A stretch of DNA of 64,000 bases from Fulvia fulva (GCF_020509005.1 NC_063023.1:1054001-1118000), one strand, 5' to 3'; shown: positions 32,177 through 46,216, counted from the stretch's first letter. The notes: generated by a model not told the origin, from the letters alone. Numbers and translations are program-made.

Positions 32177-32579
32177 GATGAGCCGCCGTATTGTTGCGGG
32201 AAGCGGGCGGTCGAACACGATTTACGACACATGCGTTATACCGCAATTGCGGGCCGGCGACAGACCTGACGCACCCCGAAACGGTAGATCGCTGCTCTGA
32301 GAGTCTCCCATCACGACTTTAGCGATGAATGTGGTCGCGAGCCGCACTTTCACATGCAAAATTTGCGGCCTCAGGCGGAGCGCACAGACGGCGCTAAACA
32401 AGCTCCCGTCCCGCACCCACGCTCGCCAACAACACGAACTTCTCTCCTCAAGAGCTCTCACCTCACAAACACAAACTCGCACACCGAACTCGTCGCATAA
32501 CATCCGCAACTACCGAGTCTTGTACGTCAACTCACAGCGACATTGTCCGACACACTCATTGCCATCAGTGCCGTCCGAG
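32177..32579. other. Upstream region of RGG/coiled-coil gene
   Basis: The frame of the next gene is open from 32325, but its first 85 residues look like translated 5' leader. No separate feature was identified. Confidence 0.35.
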
Positions 32580-34754
32580 ATGGACGAGCATGCTGGCACC
32601 AAGTCCGCCGCATATCCTCACGACATGCAATGCGAGGTCTTGAAATTCCGCGATCGCAACCGCAACATGTCGCCTTCATCCACTAAACCACAATCCGAAA
32701 CCTCGAAGCTGTGGTTGTCAGAGCTGTCGACAGTGCCCGTACTTGTGCCACCGACCAAGCGCACCTACTCGCAGACTACTGACAGCTCTGCCGACGAGGA
32801 TGACTACTCGCATCCCTCGAAGGTCGGCAAAGTCGCGCAATCCGCCACCGCTTCGCATGCACTCAAGCTCAAGAGAACAGCAAGCGCCACGCCGCCCATC
32901 GCCACTTCTCGAGCGACTGTCAAGTCGAGGATCCCGCGCAGCTCGGCCGCGTCGCCTTATAACTCGCTGCGTTCTGGCTCTGTGCCTTTCCCAGATCGTC
33001 TCACCAGAATACCTCGAGTGCCGAGACCTTCTACCTCGACATCCTCTACCTCGACGGCTTCTACCTCATCATCTTCCGCCTCGACTTCTGCCATCTCAAC
33101 GGCTAGTGTTGTGCCAGTGACGGCGACTGGGTCACCTCCAACTCCTGTCAGCCCGACGCGTGCGACACAGCCTTCACCCGACTGCTTCCACTGCAAGATT
33201 GCAACCGAGCTGACGGCAAAGGCTGTCCACAGTTCCGAGCGCTTCGAGTCAGAGAAGTGGCAGATGGCGAAGGCGCATGAGGAAGCTATCAAGTCTAAAG
33301 ACATCGCACTCGAAGAGGCAGAAGACGCAGTGCTCGCAAAGTCTGATGAATATGACTTAGGGACTGCACTCTTGGAGAACGAAATTCAGGTATCAAAGGA
33401 GGGACGTGCCAAAGAGAAGAAGCGTTTGGAGGGCATTCTTACCCAAAAAGATGTCCAGATCAGCAACCTCAAGTCTGAGATTGCCACAAAAGATCGCACG
33501 ATCTTGGACCACGAGCGTGCCAGCTCGGAGAAGGACGAGAATATCATCCAGCTCCAGCAGCAGCTGCAGCAGAAGAAGGAGACCAATAGCAAGCAGCCCG
33601 ACACAGTCGATGGCAGCACGGTCTCTGAACAACAGAACACTGCCGACCACGACGATCAGATCGCGAAGCTGAACAAGGGTCTAGAAGACATCAAAGCGAC
33701 GCTCAACGCAGTGTCCCAGCAGGTTTTCCAGAATGGCGCAAACCTGGCTATGGTGGGTACTGATGTCCACTTGCTCTCCAAGAACAGTGAACAGCTCGAT
33801 GAATTGCGACGATGGAATACGAACCTCGAAGAAACGTGCCGCAACCTCCTGCAACGCTATATCGAGATCACTCAGCCCACCACTCAGCAGCCCATGAATC
33901 TTTCAACACCCACGCCAACGACCTGGACTCCTGTAGACGAGCCAGGCGAACCAATGATTGTCGACGATGAAGAAGGAAAGGATGATGAAGAACCAAAGGT
34001 AGCCGAAGTGCCGCTGGACTTCGATACGCCAATGCAAGATGCGCCTCCTCGTCGTTTTGAGACGCCCAGTGCATCTCGCGGTCCTCGCATACGCGGTCAA
34101 CGCCTCTACAACGCGCAGAACAGTGGCGGCTTCTTCAACTCTCCTCAAGGCCCTCAAGGCCCTCAAGGCTTTCCGGGCACCGGTTATCCTCCTTTTGACA
34201 CATCCACTCAGCCACCTCGTGGTCCACGTTTACGCATACCTGAACCAACTAGAGGCCGGGGCAAAGACCCACAACACAATAGACGTGGCGCGCAGGCACG
34301 TGGTGCTTACAACAACAATGCCCGCGGCAATCGTACTGGTCCGGGCAGCACAGGGGGCAATGGCGGCCCAGACGATCTCAGCTTCTTCGGAACTCCATCA
34401 GGCCGTGGCCGTGGTAACACCACCGCTCCACGACGCGGCGCCCAGGCACGTGGTGGCTACCAGAACAACGCCCGCGGCAACCCCACTGGTCGTGACGGGG
34501 CCAATCGTAATAACGGCCCAAATGCCTTTGGCTGCATCGGTGCTGCAGGTCCAGCAGCTCAACCTGGTACTCCGCGTGGCTTCAAGGACGCACAAGCAAG
34601 CAGTGGTAATCGAGGCCGTGGCGATCATCGTGGTGGCCGTGGTAACAATCGTGGCCGTGGCGGGTATCAAGGTGCTGGGCGAAGCAACCCAGGCGACCCA
34701 TACAACAATCGTCAATACGCCAGCAGCGGTGGCGATACTTCCATGCGAGACTAG
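32580..34754 (+). CDS. Coiled-coil protein with RGG/QGP-rich C-terminus
   Basis: 724 residues from ATG 32580. The layout is: disordered Ser/Thr/Pro-rich N-terminus with a run STSTSSTSTASTSSSS; a coiled coil around residues 225-500 (EKKRLEGILTQKDVQISNL); an acidic linker (DDEEGKDDEEPKV); a collagen-like QGPQGPQGFPG; and a Gly/Arg/Asn-rich tail with RGG-type motifs (GRGRG, RGGRGNNRGRGGYQG). Two homologous blocks, RRGAQARGAYNNNARGN and RRGAQARGGYQNNARGN, lie about 150 bp apart. RGG tails commonly bind RNA and drive condensate formation; that role is inference. An upstream in-frame ATG at 32325 would add a Cys-containing leader but looks unlikely. Confidence 0.7.
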   Translation: MDEHAGTKSAAYPHDMQCEVLKFRDRNRNMSPSSTKPQSETSKLWLSELSTVPVLVPPTKRTYSQTTDSSADEDDYSHPSKVGKVAQSATASHALKLKRTASATPPIATSRATVKSRIPRSSAASPYNSLRSGSVPFPDRLTRIPRVPRPSTSTSSTSTASTSSSSASTSAISTASVVPVTATGSPPTPVSPTRATQPSPDCFHCKIATELTAKAVHSSERFESEKWQMAKAHEEAIKSKDIALEEAEDAVLAKSDEYDLGTALLENEIQVSKEGRAKEKKRLEGILTQKDVQISNLKSEIATKDRTILDHERASSEKDENIIQLQQQLQQKKETNSKQPDTVDGSTVSEQQNTADHDDQIAKLNKGLEDIKATLNAVSQQVFQNGANLAMVGTDVHLLSKNSEQLDELRRWNTNLEETCRNLLQRYIEITQPTTQQPMNLSTPTPTTWTPVDEPGEPMIVDDEEGKDDEEPKVAEVPLDFDTPMQDAPPRRFETPSASRGPRIRGQRLYNAQNSGGFFNSPQGPQGPQGFPGTGYPPFDTSTQPPRGPRLRIPEPTRGRGKDPQHNRRGAQARGAYNNNARGNRTGPGSTGGNGGPDDLSFFGTPSGRGRGNTTAPRRGAQARGGYQNNARGNPTGRDGANRNNGPNAFGCIGAAGPAAQPGTPRGFKDAQASSGNRGRGDHRGGRGNNRGRGGYQGAGRSNPGDPYNNRQYASSGGDTSMRD

Positions 34755-35112
34755 CTCTCGGTCCAGTCTGACATGCCAACATCCGCCGTCGCAGGCATGA
34801 CCTGGCCTCCCAGCTTCGAATTACACTTCAGCCATGTCGACTCCTCCAACAAACACTGTCTTCGCAATACAGTCCTATCTCAGCAAACTTCCTCCAAAAC
34901 ACCAGACTCCCGCCAACGCTTAGGCCGCCCCAGTGCAAGTTGCGTCAAACGTCTGCCATACCACTCAAAGCAGCTGAAAGAATCATCCTCGCTCCAGTAC
35001 GTTCTACGCGCTCAGGGTTTTGCACTGTCTACGTTTGCTACATTGTACGACGGCCTGTATAAGGCCTTGGTCGTGCTCTCCCCTCATATTCCCAAATTAG
35101 CCATCTGCTACC
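34755..35112. other. Intergenic, no gene supported
   Basis: Promoter side of the small gene at 35113. Open frames here lack domains. Confidence 0.4.
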
Positions 35113-35757
35113 ATGGGCTACAACGCTTTGCTAGCTGGTCCGACTCTCCCAAAGAACGCTGTCCAGCCCATCAAGCTCGACCTGAACCTGGGCGGAGGTC
35201 AATGCGATCTGAAAGGATTGAACACCGCCTTCCAGGCCATCAAAGATTCCGTCGACAAGAATACCACAACATTGAACAAGGCAATCTCCGACAAGGCCGA
35301 AATCTCCGGTCTTCGCGAGCAGATCCTCGGTATGCGGTTTCCATGCATGTATATTGACAGCAAGCAATTCTAACGTGCTCTGGCCAACGCACAAGTCCTC
35401 TTTCCCATGCTCAATCTCGGCAACGCTCTCGGGCAGGACCGTGATCATCAGCTCATCGCGAAGCTGTACCTCGTCCTAATCGGCAGCACAACAAAAGTTC
35501 ATGCCCAGGCCCTTTGCGACGAGGAACAGCTGAGAAATGCAGTCGCTGCGGCGAAGAAGAAACTCATCATTCGAGGACCAGATGCGGTATCAACCCATGA
35601 CGCTCTGATGGGCCTTCTGGCTATGACTGCAGCGATGCTAGAGCAGCATGAAACGAGGAATTTCGACGTCTGTGACGCTTCTGAGGTGACGTATGAGGAG
35701 GGCGGCAGCGCCTATCATTGTTGGAAAAGGGACGAAGCTGGAAATGTTGGTCCGTAG
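35113..35757 (+). CDS. Hypothetical 192-residue protein, two exons
   Basis: Exons 35113-35329 and 35396-35757. The 66-nt intron has donor GTATGC, branch TTCTAAC and acceptor CACAAG, and both exons are in phase 1. Without splicing, the frame hits TAA at 35371. The N-terminus MGYNALLAGPTLPKNAVQPIK is followed by a helical segment DSVDKNTTTLNKAISDKAEI and a compact helical core. No signal peptide, membrane segment or recognised family was found. Confidence 0.6.
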
Positions 35758-36072
35758 CTGGGTAGATAGAAAGCGTAGTGGTAACTGGAAGAATGGTCGC
35801 CGCTATTTCCGTTCGCCGGGTGGGAAAACAAGCGATGTTTGATGAGCATGATTGGCTGATCACAAGACAACGCTAACGGAAGTGCGTCCGATGCAGAGTT
35901 GGACGCCGAGCTGGACGCCGAGCTGGACGCCGAGCTGGACGCCGAGCTGGACGCCGAGAACGACGTGTGGGGCACTTGCGAAAACGGACCACACTGAATC
36001 AGCAGCGACAGCAGCTCTTCAGCTCTACCATCTCGAATCGGCTTACTTTGATGCTGTCCTGTGAGTCCAGGA
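35758..36072. other. Intergenic between convergent genes, with minisatellite
   Basis: Contains the 12-bp array at 35896-35955. The plus frame over the array reads (ELDA)n and stops soon after (GTCENGPH), but no start or exon leading into it could be established. Confidence 0.4.
35896..35955. repeat. 12-bp minisatellite, five units
   Basis: Five consecutive copies of GAGCTGGACGCC; the first has TTG in place of CTG. Each frame is open through the array because 12 is a multiple of three, so it could encode ELDA repeats on the plus strand or SASS-type repeats on the minus strand. Confidence 0.9.
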
Positions 36073-36771
36073 TCATGGCACCGATACCTTTGCGCGATGG
36101 CAGCCATGTCCCGTCGCAGGATAACCACATTTGCGGTCATAGTCGGCCGATAGCGGTCGAGTTGCAGGCTGTGATAGCGTCTTTTGAGAACGACTAGTTG
36201 CCACATTGACGAGCTGTCCAGCAGTCGGAGGATCCTTGAAGTGATTCTGACTGAAACTCTCGCCCGACGCCCAGCAATCCGCTGTCTTGAAGACGGCGAA
36301 TGGGCTGTGCGGTTGATAAATCAGCATATCCCGCCAGCTTCCAGACATTTCGACACTTCGGGCGTTCATCGTCGTCAAGATACAGACGTCGCATCCGGAG
36401 TGGGATAAGGCCAGGATGTGTTTGTGCTTCTTCCGTGAGACGCTTCTACTGAGTAGTGGATTTAGGCGTCCTAGGTGCCACATCTTCATGTCCGGGTCTG
36501 GCTCGAGCCATAGCTTCTGCCGTAAGAGTGGCGATCCTTTGATGCATTTCTGGAAAGTTGTGTCGACGCGTTGGCTAAGGAGAAGTGTTTGCATGCTTCC
36601 AACTTGTGCGAGGATGTGCTCGAGCAACTTCGGGTCGCCGAACACCTGCTGCTGAGGTGTCCGGTCATCGCGAACATCCGATTTGGAGTTCTTCTGAAGG
36701 GTCAGTCTCCGTCGACTCGCCTTTGTAAGGCATGCTGGTGCCACAGTGCTACGTTTTCTGGTGAGGGTCAT
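36073..36771 (-). CDS. F-box-like protein
   Basis: 232 residues from ATG 36771. The segment QQVFGDPKLLEHILAQVGS and the following TLLLSQRVDTTFQKCI, SPLLRQKLWLEPDPD follow the pattern of fungal F-box-related proteins (start motif, helix, then LQ-L-F/W-L-P). In SCF ubiquitin ligases the F-box binds Skp1. The frame is open another 145 codons upstream, without resemblance to the family. It converges on the gene at 35113. The C-terminal 40 residues are atypical and may include unspliced sequence. Confidence 0.6.
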   Translation of the reverse strand: MTLTRKRSTVAPACLTKASRRRLTLQKNSKSDVRDDRTPQQQVFGDPKLLEHILAQVGSMQTLLLSQRVDTTFQKCIKGSPLLRQKLWLEPDPDMKMWHLGRLNPLLSRSVSRKKHKHILALSHSGCDVCILTTMNARSVEMSGSWRDMLIYQPHSPFAVFKTADCWASGESFSQNHFKDPPTAGQLVNVATSRSQKTLSQPATRPLSADYDRKCGYPATGHGCHRAKVSVP

Positions 36772-40283
<3,512 letters not shown>

Positions 40284-41745
40284 GCAAAGGCTTGTATTTC
40301 CAGCAGCTAGTATTTTATCAGGTCGAGAGCAGTCTTGTCAGTCTCGTCTCCTCAGAAAGCCCAACACCGGCATGGAGAGATAAACTCACGTTCTGCATTG
40401 CATCAAACACTAAGCCTAATCAGGATAAACATCACATTGCCTAATCGGGGTGGGCAAACCATGGGCTGCTTCAGTTGTGCCGGCGTCATTATCGGTCAGC
40501 GTACCAGCATTGCTTTTGCTCAGGTGACCTTATCTATGTCAAGACCATGCCCCTCCAGCTTCTTCTTGTTCTGCTTCCCTATCTCCCAGTCAGCTTGGGA
40601 AACTGTGGCTGTTGGCGGCCATCACTACCCGCCTGATCTCTTCAACAGCATTACACTATCAGATAGCTTCACTACAAGCATTGTACTGACATGCAATGAG
40701 CCCGTTGTCATTTCGCAGACGATGTCCGGATACTGACAATAGCATTACCCAAAGCAACATCTTGCCCAAGCAACAAACATCTTCCCATGCGACAATACCC
40801 TAAGCAACTTCCGAGGATACTCCAATGCGACCTTCCAATGCGACATCCTTGCTGAACCAATGCGACTACACCCAAAGCAGCACCGTAACGAGGTAATGGC
40901 CAATTCCAGAAGCAACACGAGCCACGTCCTAGTCACGTATGTGCTCACGAGGACCATCGATTCCTGCAGATAGGCGTTTGCTGTCAGATGAGCGAGAAGC
41001 GCTCATTTGCCACCTTATCTGGTGATACGCGAAGCCCAAGCAGCAACATCCCCATGACTGCTGCGAGATCGTAATTCGACAACAATTCCTGCGCGAAGAC
41101 GAAGATTGAGCTCATGCTACTCATCGTCACCGTTGTGTTCACCAGGATCTCGAAAACGCTTCTTGGAGTGCCATCGCCATCGTGACTACAACGACGCCCA
41201 CGCTCATGCGCTTCTGCGCACTCCTCACAAGACCAGAATCCGATGCTTGCCATGTGTGTGAATCGCAACCAGATTTGGGCATTGGGAGTCTGGGGAAACG
41301 AATGTGGAGGGCTTGGTGCGACGGAGTGACGATAAGCATACGTTATCGGACCGCGCCTCGTCAGGTTATGGAGGCCTGATTTGGCTGGGGCGTTTGATCA
41401 GAGTGCACCACGTGCGCGATATGAGCAATGGTACCAATTCGCTTACGGGTCAATGCGGTCTCGGCCCGGGCAGGAGTTTATCCCTCGTTTGCTGTCCATG
41501 GTGTTGGTCTTGTCGATCCTGTCGAAGCATGGACACGACTACCCCATGAGGCTTGCGGGACCATCCGTCCGATATGCAGTATCAGGAGCTGTAGTATAAA
41601 CAGCCACATATCAGGAGACTGATCAGGATGTTCCATCTAACATCTCCTTGAGCAGAGCAATCTTCATACAAGCTCATTGACGAGCGGCATCTTGTTCATC
41701 TCATCGACTTGTGCCTAATCAACATCATCATCATCATCCTCCAAG
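40284..41745. other. Long intergenic region upstream of Rieske oxygenase
   Basis: No supported gene. A cluster of repeated decamers lies at 40785-40866, and numerous AAGCAAC-like words surround it. Small open frames on both strands lack domains. Confidence 0.4.
40785..40866. repeat. Cluster of four C[CA]AATGCGAC-like decamers
   Basis: CCAATGCGAC occurs at 40822-40831, 40835-40844 and 40857-40866, and CCCATGCGAC at 40785-40794. Interspersed words AAGCAAC, AAGCAGC and variants flank them. This could be a regulator-binding array or decayed simple repeat; it sits about 900 bp upstream of the Rieske gene. Confidence 0.6.
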
Positions 41746-43074
41746 ATGCCTTCCAAGAGACAGGACAGCATCACCGACAGCCTCTTCAACTGGTTTGGAT
41801 ATGGCGGCTCAGCTACAGAACAGAAGCAGGAGAAGCAAGCCATGCGAGCACTACCTGCAAACTGGTATCAGTCAGATGAGATGTACCAGCTTGAACGACG
41901 GTCAATCTTTTCGAGGAAGTGGCAGCTCATCACACACAAGTGCCGCCTCCCCAAGCCAGGAGACTGGCTCAAATTTGAGATTGCCAACTTCTCTTTCGTC
42001 ATCACACACGACCGCGCTGGCAACTTCAACGCCTTCCACAACGTCTGTCGGCATCGAGCCTTCCCTGTCGTCACGGAAGGATCAGGATCATCTAGGATCT
42101 TCTCCTGCAAATACCACGGCTGGTCATATGGCCTTAACGGCAAGCTGGCCAAGGCACCTGGGTACCAAGAACTCGAAGGCTTCGACAAGGAGAAGAACAG
42201 CCTCATGCCAATCCACCTCCACGTCGACCGCAATGGCTTCATGTACGTCAACCTCGACGCCAAGGAGACCCCTGAGATCGCGTGGGAAGACGACTTGATC
42301 GGCATGGATACTCAGGAGCGATACAACGATTTCAACTTTGAGGATTATCAGTTTGACCACTTCTGGGAGATGGAAGGCAACTACAATTGGAAGATTCTCG
42401 CGGACAACTACAACGAATGCTATCACTGCGCTACCTCACACCCGGATATCGGCGCCGTGGCGAATTTGCAATCATACTCTGTCGACACTGCACGCGGACA
42501 GATTGTGCATAATCCAGCGACGACGCAGGAACAGCGTGATGCTGGGCTCGTGGTGGCGAGTACATACTACTTCCCCAACGTCTCTACAAACATCACGTAA
42601 GATCCCATCATCCCCCTCTTCCAACCTCATCAACATACTAACACCCATCCCAGCCCCCACTTCTTCATGATCCAACGCTTCGTCCCCTCCTCCTCCTCCA
42701 AATCCTCCATGCAATACCAAGTCTTCCGCAACAAACACTCCACCGACGAACAATTCGACCTCGTCTCCCAAATCTACAAACGCGTCATGTCCGAAGACAA
42801 ATACCTCTGCAACCTCGCCCAACAAAACATCAACGCGGGCGTCTTCACGAACGGTGAACTCCACCCGCGCCTCGAGAAGGGACCCCTTTATTTCCAGTCC
42901 AATGTGAGGGATACTGTGATGGAGCATTTTGAGAAGGAGAAGAGGGCGAGGAAGGAAATCTGGCCGGCGAGGCCCGAGTTGCCGAGCACGGGGAATGCGA
43001 AGGTTAGTAAGGCGGATATTGAGTTTTGTTCCGGGCTTAGTTGTGCGAGTCCGCCGAAGGCGTTGGATTGGTGA
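41746..43074 (+). CDS. Rieske non-heme iron oxygenase, choline monooxygenase/betaine demethylase type
   Basis: Exons 41746-42596 and 42654-43074; the 57-nt intron has TACTAAC. The product is 423 residues. The Rieske [2Fe-2S] ligands are in CRHRAF and CKYHGWSYG (around 107-128). The catalytic iron site motif is NYNECYHCATSHPDI (around 225-239), with the Asn and two His as in this family. The spacing matches plant choline monooxygenase and bacterial glycine betaine demethylase GbcA. A reductase partner is not encoded nearby. Next to a dimethylglycine oxidase-type gene, glycine betaine demethylation is the more attractive substrate assignment; choline or another quaternary amine such as stachydrine remains possible. 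Confidence 0.88.
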
Positions 43075-43092
43075 GGGTGAGGGGGAGGAGGT

Positions 43093-43119
43093 ATGATGAT
43101 GATGATGATGATGATGATG
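43093..43119. repeat. (ATG)9 microsatellite
   Basis: Nine perfect ATG triplets lie just after the Rieske stop codon, in the presumed 3' UTR. Confidence 0.95.
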
Positions 43120-43380
43120 AATGTAATGAGGTCTTGGGCATCTTTTTGGAGCGTTGGGTGTTTGGGCGTTGATACGATCGCTATGGGAGAACGAAGCATT
43201 GGAAGGAGTATGTAGATCATGAATACTGATCGTTCGGCTGTCTGAATGTTTCACTTTCCCTTGTGCGTTGCAGAAAGTCTTCTGTGCGCGTCTGTGCCAC
43301 ACCTCTCTACTGAATGGCACTTCGCGACGTTTGCCGCTCTTCATCGTCTCTCGGGTCTCAACATATTCTCATCAACCACT

Positions 43381-44537
43381 TCATGGTTGATCACCACCAT
43401 CCTGTCTCTCATCGACTGTTACGTTATCACAATACGCCCTCCACAACGCGGCCCATTCCTGCCCACACATCTCTCGCTCTTCCTCGTCTCCTCCATGCTC
43501 ATGGAAGGTACAAGCCGACGGGATATCGTGAAAGTCGGAGTTCCCATGATCAGCCGGGTCATTGCACTCGTCGTTTGAGCCATTGTGACAGCGAACGGCA
43601 CCGATATGTGCTTTGGCGCAAACGAGCGCTTCTACCACAAATGCGTGTTGCAAGCCGCCAAGCCAGTCTGCCTGGGTATCTTTGTTCCCGCCAAAGTCAG
43701 ACAAGGGCCTGTCTTTCGCATAGGAATCTACGACCATGCGACGAAGACCAGAGGAGGATGGAAGGTGCTCGCATAGGTAGATGATGTCCTCATTGTCTGG
43801 ACGGGCGTACATTCGGAGACGTTGGCAGCGCAGTTTCAGGTCGACGAGATCCAGACAGAGCATGCGAAGTTCGCGAGTGTCGCAGCGGTCGGCAAATGCG
43901 TACAGCTTGAAGAGCCACAACCATGGCCAGGTGACTGAGTTCTCGTACACCAGAGGCTCGTGAACGTAGTTGTCGTCTTCGTTGCCATCTTGGCTAGCTT
44001 CTTATACAGCCAGCCCAAGAACACCTTGAACGTCTGCGGCGACAATTCTTCCAACTCGATCTCGCCCCCTTTCAGCTTCCCCAAACCCGCTGTTGAAGGC
44101 TCGATCAAAGTAGTCTGACTTAGCGGTGATGAGGCCACGCGGTACTATGAAGGTCTGCTGATCTGCCTCGCCATCTCGAACTGTGATCTTGACCATGACA
44201 GGATTGTAGAGATCACCCATCGTGATCGTGGTAGGGACATGGTAGATAGCTGCGGAGGGATTGTGGTTGGCAGCATATTGTCGGATCAGCTGTTCTCGTT
44301 GTGGGTGCGGAACGGCGACGGAACGGCGACGGAATGCCGAGGGAATTGAGAGCTAGGTGCGTCCATGTCGCGAGCTGTGATGGTTGTGGGTATTGCACTC
44401 GGTACGGGGGCCCGAGAGACTGTTTCAGAGATTGTGGCTGCTGGTGTGTCTTCGGTCGACGAGTTGATTGTTGTCGCCTCGCCTGGTTGCTGGGCTTTTC
44501 CAGTCCAGCTCCGCCATGCTTGGTAGACGCGCTGCAT
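43381..44537 (-). pseudogene. BTB/POZ-domain gene with three frame disruptions
   Basis: The pieces of one BTB protein lie in order but in successive frames: MQRVYQAWRSW to SQFPRHSVAVP; then EQLIRQYAANHNP, VKITVRDGEADQQTF and SDYFDRAFNSGF; then EIELEELSPQTFKVFLGWLY; then SQDGNEDDNYVHEP and WLFKLYAFADRCDTRELR, ending at 43381. The first break coincides exactly with an 11-bp tandem duplication (44309-44330). The second lies at a run of five Gs, and the third just after WLYKK. No intron fits between the shifted pieces. BTB domains usually dimerise or bind cullin-3. Inactivation is the simplest reading; an assembly error at the G run could account for one break. Confidence 0.7.
44309..44330. repeat. 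11-bp tandem duplication causing frameshift in BTB gene
   Basis: GGAACGGCGAC occurs at 44309-44319 and again at 44320-44330. Removing one unit would place the upstream and downstream BTB-gene frames in register. Confidence 0.85.
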
Positions 44538-44840
44538 GTTGTCGATTTTATATGTTTGCGATTCGGTTCGAGGCTTTTGCGGCTGGAAGATGCTGACGAG
44601 TGCGAGAAAATTAAAGCTTTGAGAAATTTGAGTTTGACGAATGCATACCCGTGCGTCGTGATGACTCATGGCGGGCCGTGAAGTGAATGAGATTCGACAG
44701 CCATGATCGCCAATCTGGACTAGTCGAGTTTCACCTAATCTCGTCGCTGTTCAAATTTACTGCCCATCGCAGTACAGCAGCTCTCCATCTCGACTTTCGA
44801 AGAGCACAAACTAACACCACCTGCGACCGGCTCGACCACA
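44538..44840. other. Bidirectional promoter region
   Basis: Lies between the BTB relic and the first of three 2EXR/F-box-like genes. No feature was identified. Confidence 0.4.
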
Positions 44841-45290
44841 ATGTCGACCGCAACGACAACGACAACCGATCCCGATCCCAAATCCAAGTGCCGCTTGCTC
44901 ATGCTACCGGCAGAGCTTCGTCTTCGCATCTACGAAGAAGTGCTATCCTATCCCACCATCTCGTACGTCGATGTGTTCTCGAGAAAGTTCAGAGATCGCG
45001 ACTACACGCCAGTACTCTTCAAGATCTGCACGCAAATTTACTGGGAAGCTGCCGACCTATACAAGGCTCGACTAAAGACTTTCCCCAAGATTGTCGAGCC
45101 GTTCATGAGACCAGGTCATCCATCAGAATGGGAGGAGAAGATGGATGAGAGGTTGGAATTGGTGGCTGCTATGGAAAGGGCGAAACTGTTTGGCGAGGAG
45201 TTACCTACTCTTGGCAAGGACCTTGGTCGTGACGAGTGTCTCGATGGGCGCACAACCTTTCGGAGCACCCGGAGACGCACCCGAAACTGA
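44841..45290 (+). CDS. 2EXR/F-box-like protein, cluster member 1
   Basis: 149 residues. After a Thr-rich N-terminus, the motif LLMLPAELRLRIYEEVLSY gives the LPxELRxxIYE signature of fungal 2EXR and F-box-like proteins. The core RDYTPVLFKICTQIYWEA follows the usual 'ilktCrqiyeEa' pattern. The C-terminus is basic. No function is known; it is one of three related genes in a row on this strand. Confidence 0.65.
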   Translation: MSTATTTTTDPDPKSKCRLLMLPAELRLRIYEEVLSYPTISYVDVFSRKFRDRDYTPVLFKICTQIYWEAADLYKARLKTFPKIVEPFMRPGHPSEWEEKMDERLELVAAMERAKLFGEELPTLGKDLGRDECLDGRTTFRSTRRRTRN

Positions 45291-45679
45291 TCTCTACAAG
45301 GGCCTACTAAGAAGCGAAGTGTGAGGGAAGTTTGGAGGCGTGATGCGAATAGCAGGATCAAAGGTAGCTCCCTCGCGCGGCGGGCTAGTCTGTAAGAGAG
45401 ACACGAGCATGTGACATTTGCCAAGACCGGCTGATAGAGCTAATGCCATGCTTAAAGAAGATCAACTGTCTTAGTGAACATAGAGCAAGAGGACAATGCT
45501 TTCTCTCACGGACCAATGAATCATTGACATGCCAATTTGGGTAGCGACACTTGCGTGACTGGTGAATGCAATAACACATCCAACACATGGGCACGGCAAC
45601 TGCCCACAATAAGAGCCTGCGAATTTCGAGCTCAACCAAGCACATCTCACTAGTCAACACATCCGATACCACCTCGAAG
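45291..45679. other. Intergenic, promoter of cluster member 2
   Basis: The frame of the next gene is open back to 45587, but the alignable part starts after 45680. No other feature was seen. Confidence 0.4.
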
Positions 45680-46216
45680 ATGCCCGAAGCAGCGACCGCG
45701 AGCATGACCATCCCGAAGCACATCTTCGACCTACCTCCGGAACTCCGCCTCCACTTCTACGAACAAGCCATGGCCGATTTCGACATCGATGACGTTGCTG
45801 TCAAAGGCGACGCCACTTTCTCCCTGGAACATGGCCAGTATCATCTACCTCTCCTCAACGCCTGCCAGACATTCTGCAAGGAAGCATTGCGGCCATGGCT
45901 AACCCACCTGCGTACCCTCCGCAACGAGGCTGAGGCAAAGTACGAGGCAGCCTGTGGGAGAACAACATGGTATGAACGCCACTTCAACCTGCCCTCGGAC
46001 TCCAAGCTTCGTGCAGAAATCCGTGCTGAAGAGAACGTGATTTATGAGCGCCTCTTCAAGCTCGAGGATATCCACTTGGCGGATTATCACACAGCTTCCT
46101 GCTACTGTACCGACGTATTGCAGAGATCTGAGGAGGAGTACGATGAGCAGGGATGTCTGGAGCTTCTGAATTGGCTGGTCGAGCATCCATGGAGTCCTGC
46201 GGCAGAGTACGATTAG
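45680..46216 (+). CDS. 2EXR/F-box-like protein, cluster member 2
   Basis: 178 residues from ATG 45680 (MPEAATASM). HIFDLPPELRLHFYEQAM is followed by YHLPLLNACQTFCKEALRPW and LTHLRTLRNEAEAKYEA, closely matching the next gene segment by segment. The C-terminal LELLNWLVEHPW corresponds to VELLEWLEVNT there. The two genes are therefore tandem duplicates. A frame open upstream to 45587 could add 31 residues. Confidence 0.65.
   Translation: MPEAATASMTIPKHIFDLPPELRLHFYEQAMADFDIDDVAVKGDATFSLEHGQYHLPLLNACQTFCKEALRPWLTHLRTLRNEAEAKYEAACGRTTWYERHFNLPSDSKLRAEIRAEENVIYERLFKLEDIHLADYHTASCYCTDVLQRSEEEYDEQGCLELLNWLVEHPWSPAAEYD

Noticed and set aside
43093..43119. ATG triplet run as a coding Met or Asp repeat
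   Set aside because: It lies after the Rieske stop codon, in the 3' flank, and is a plain microsatellite.
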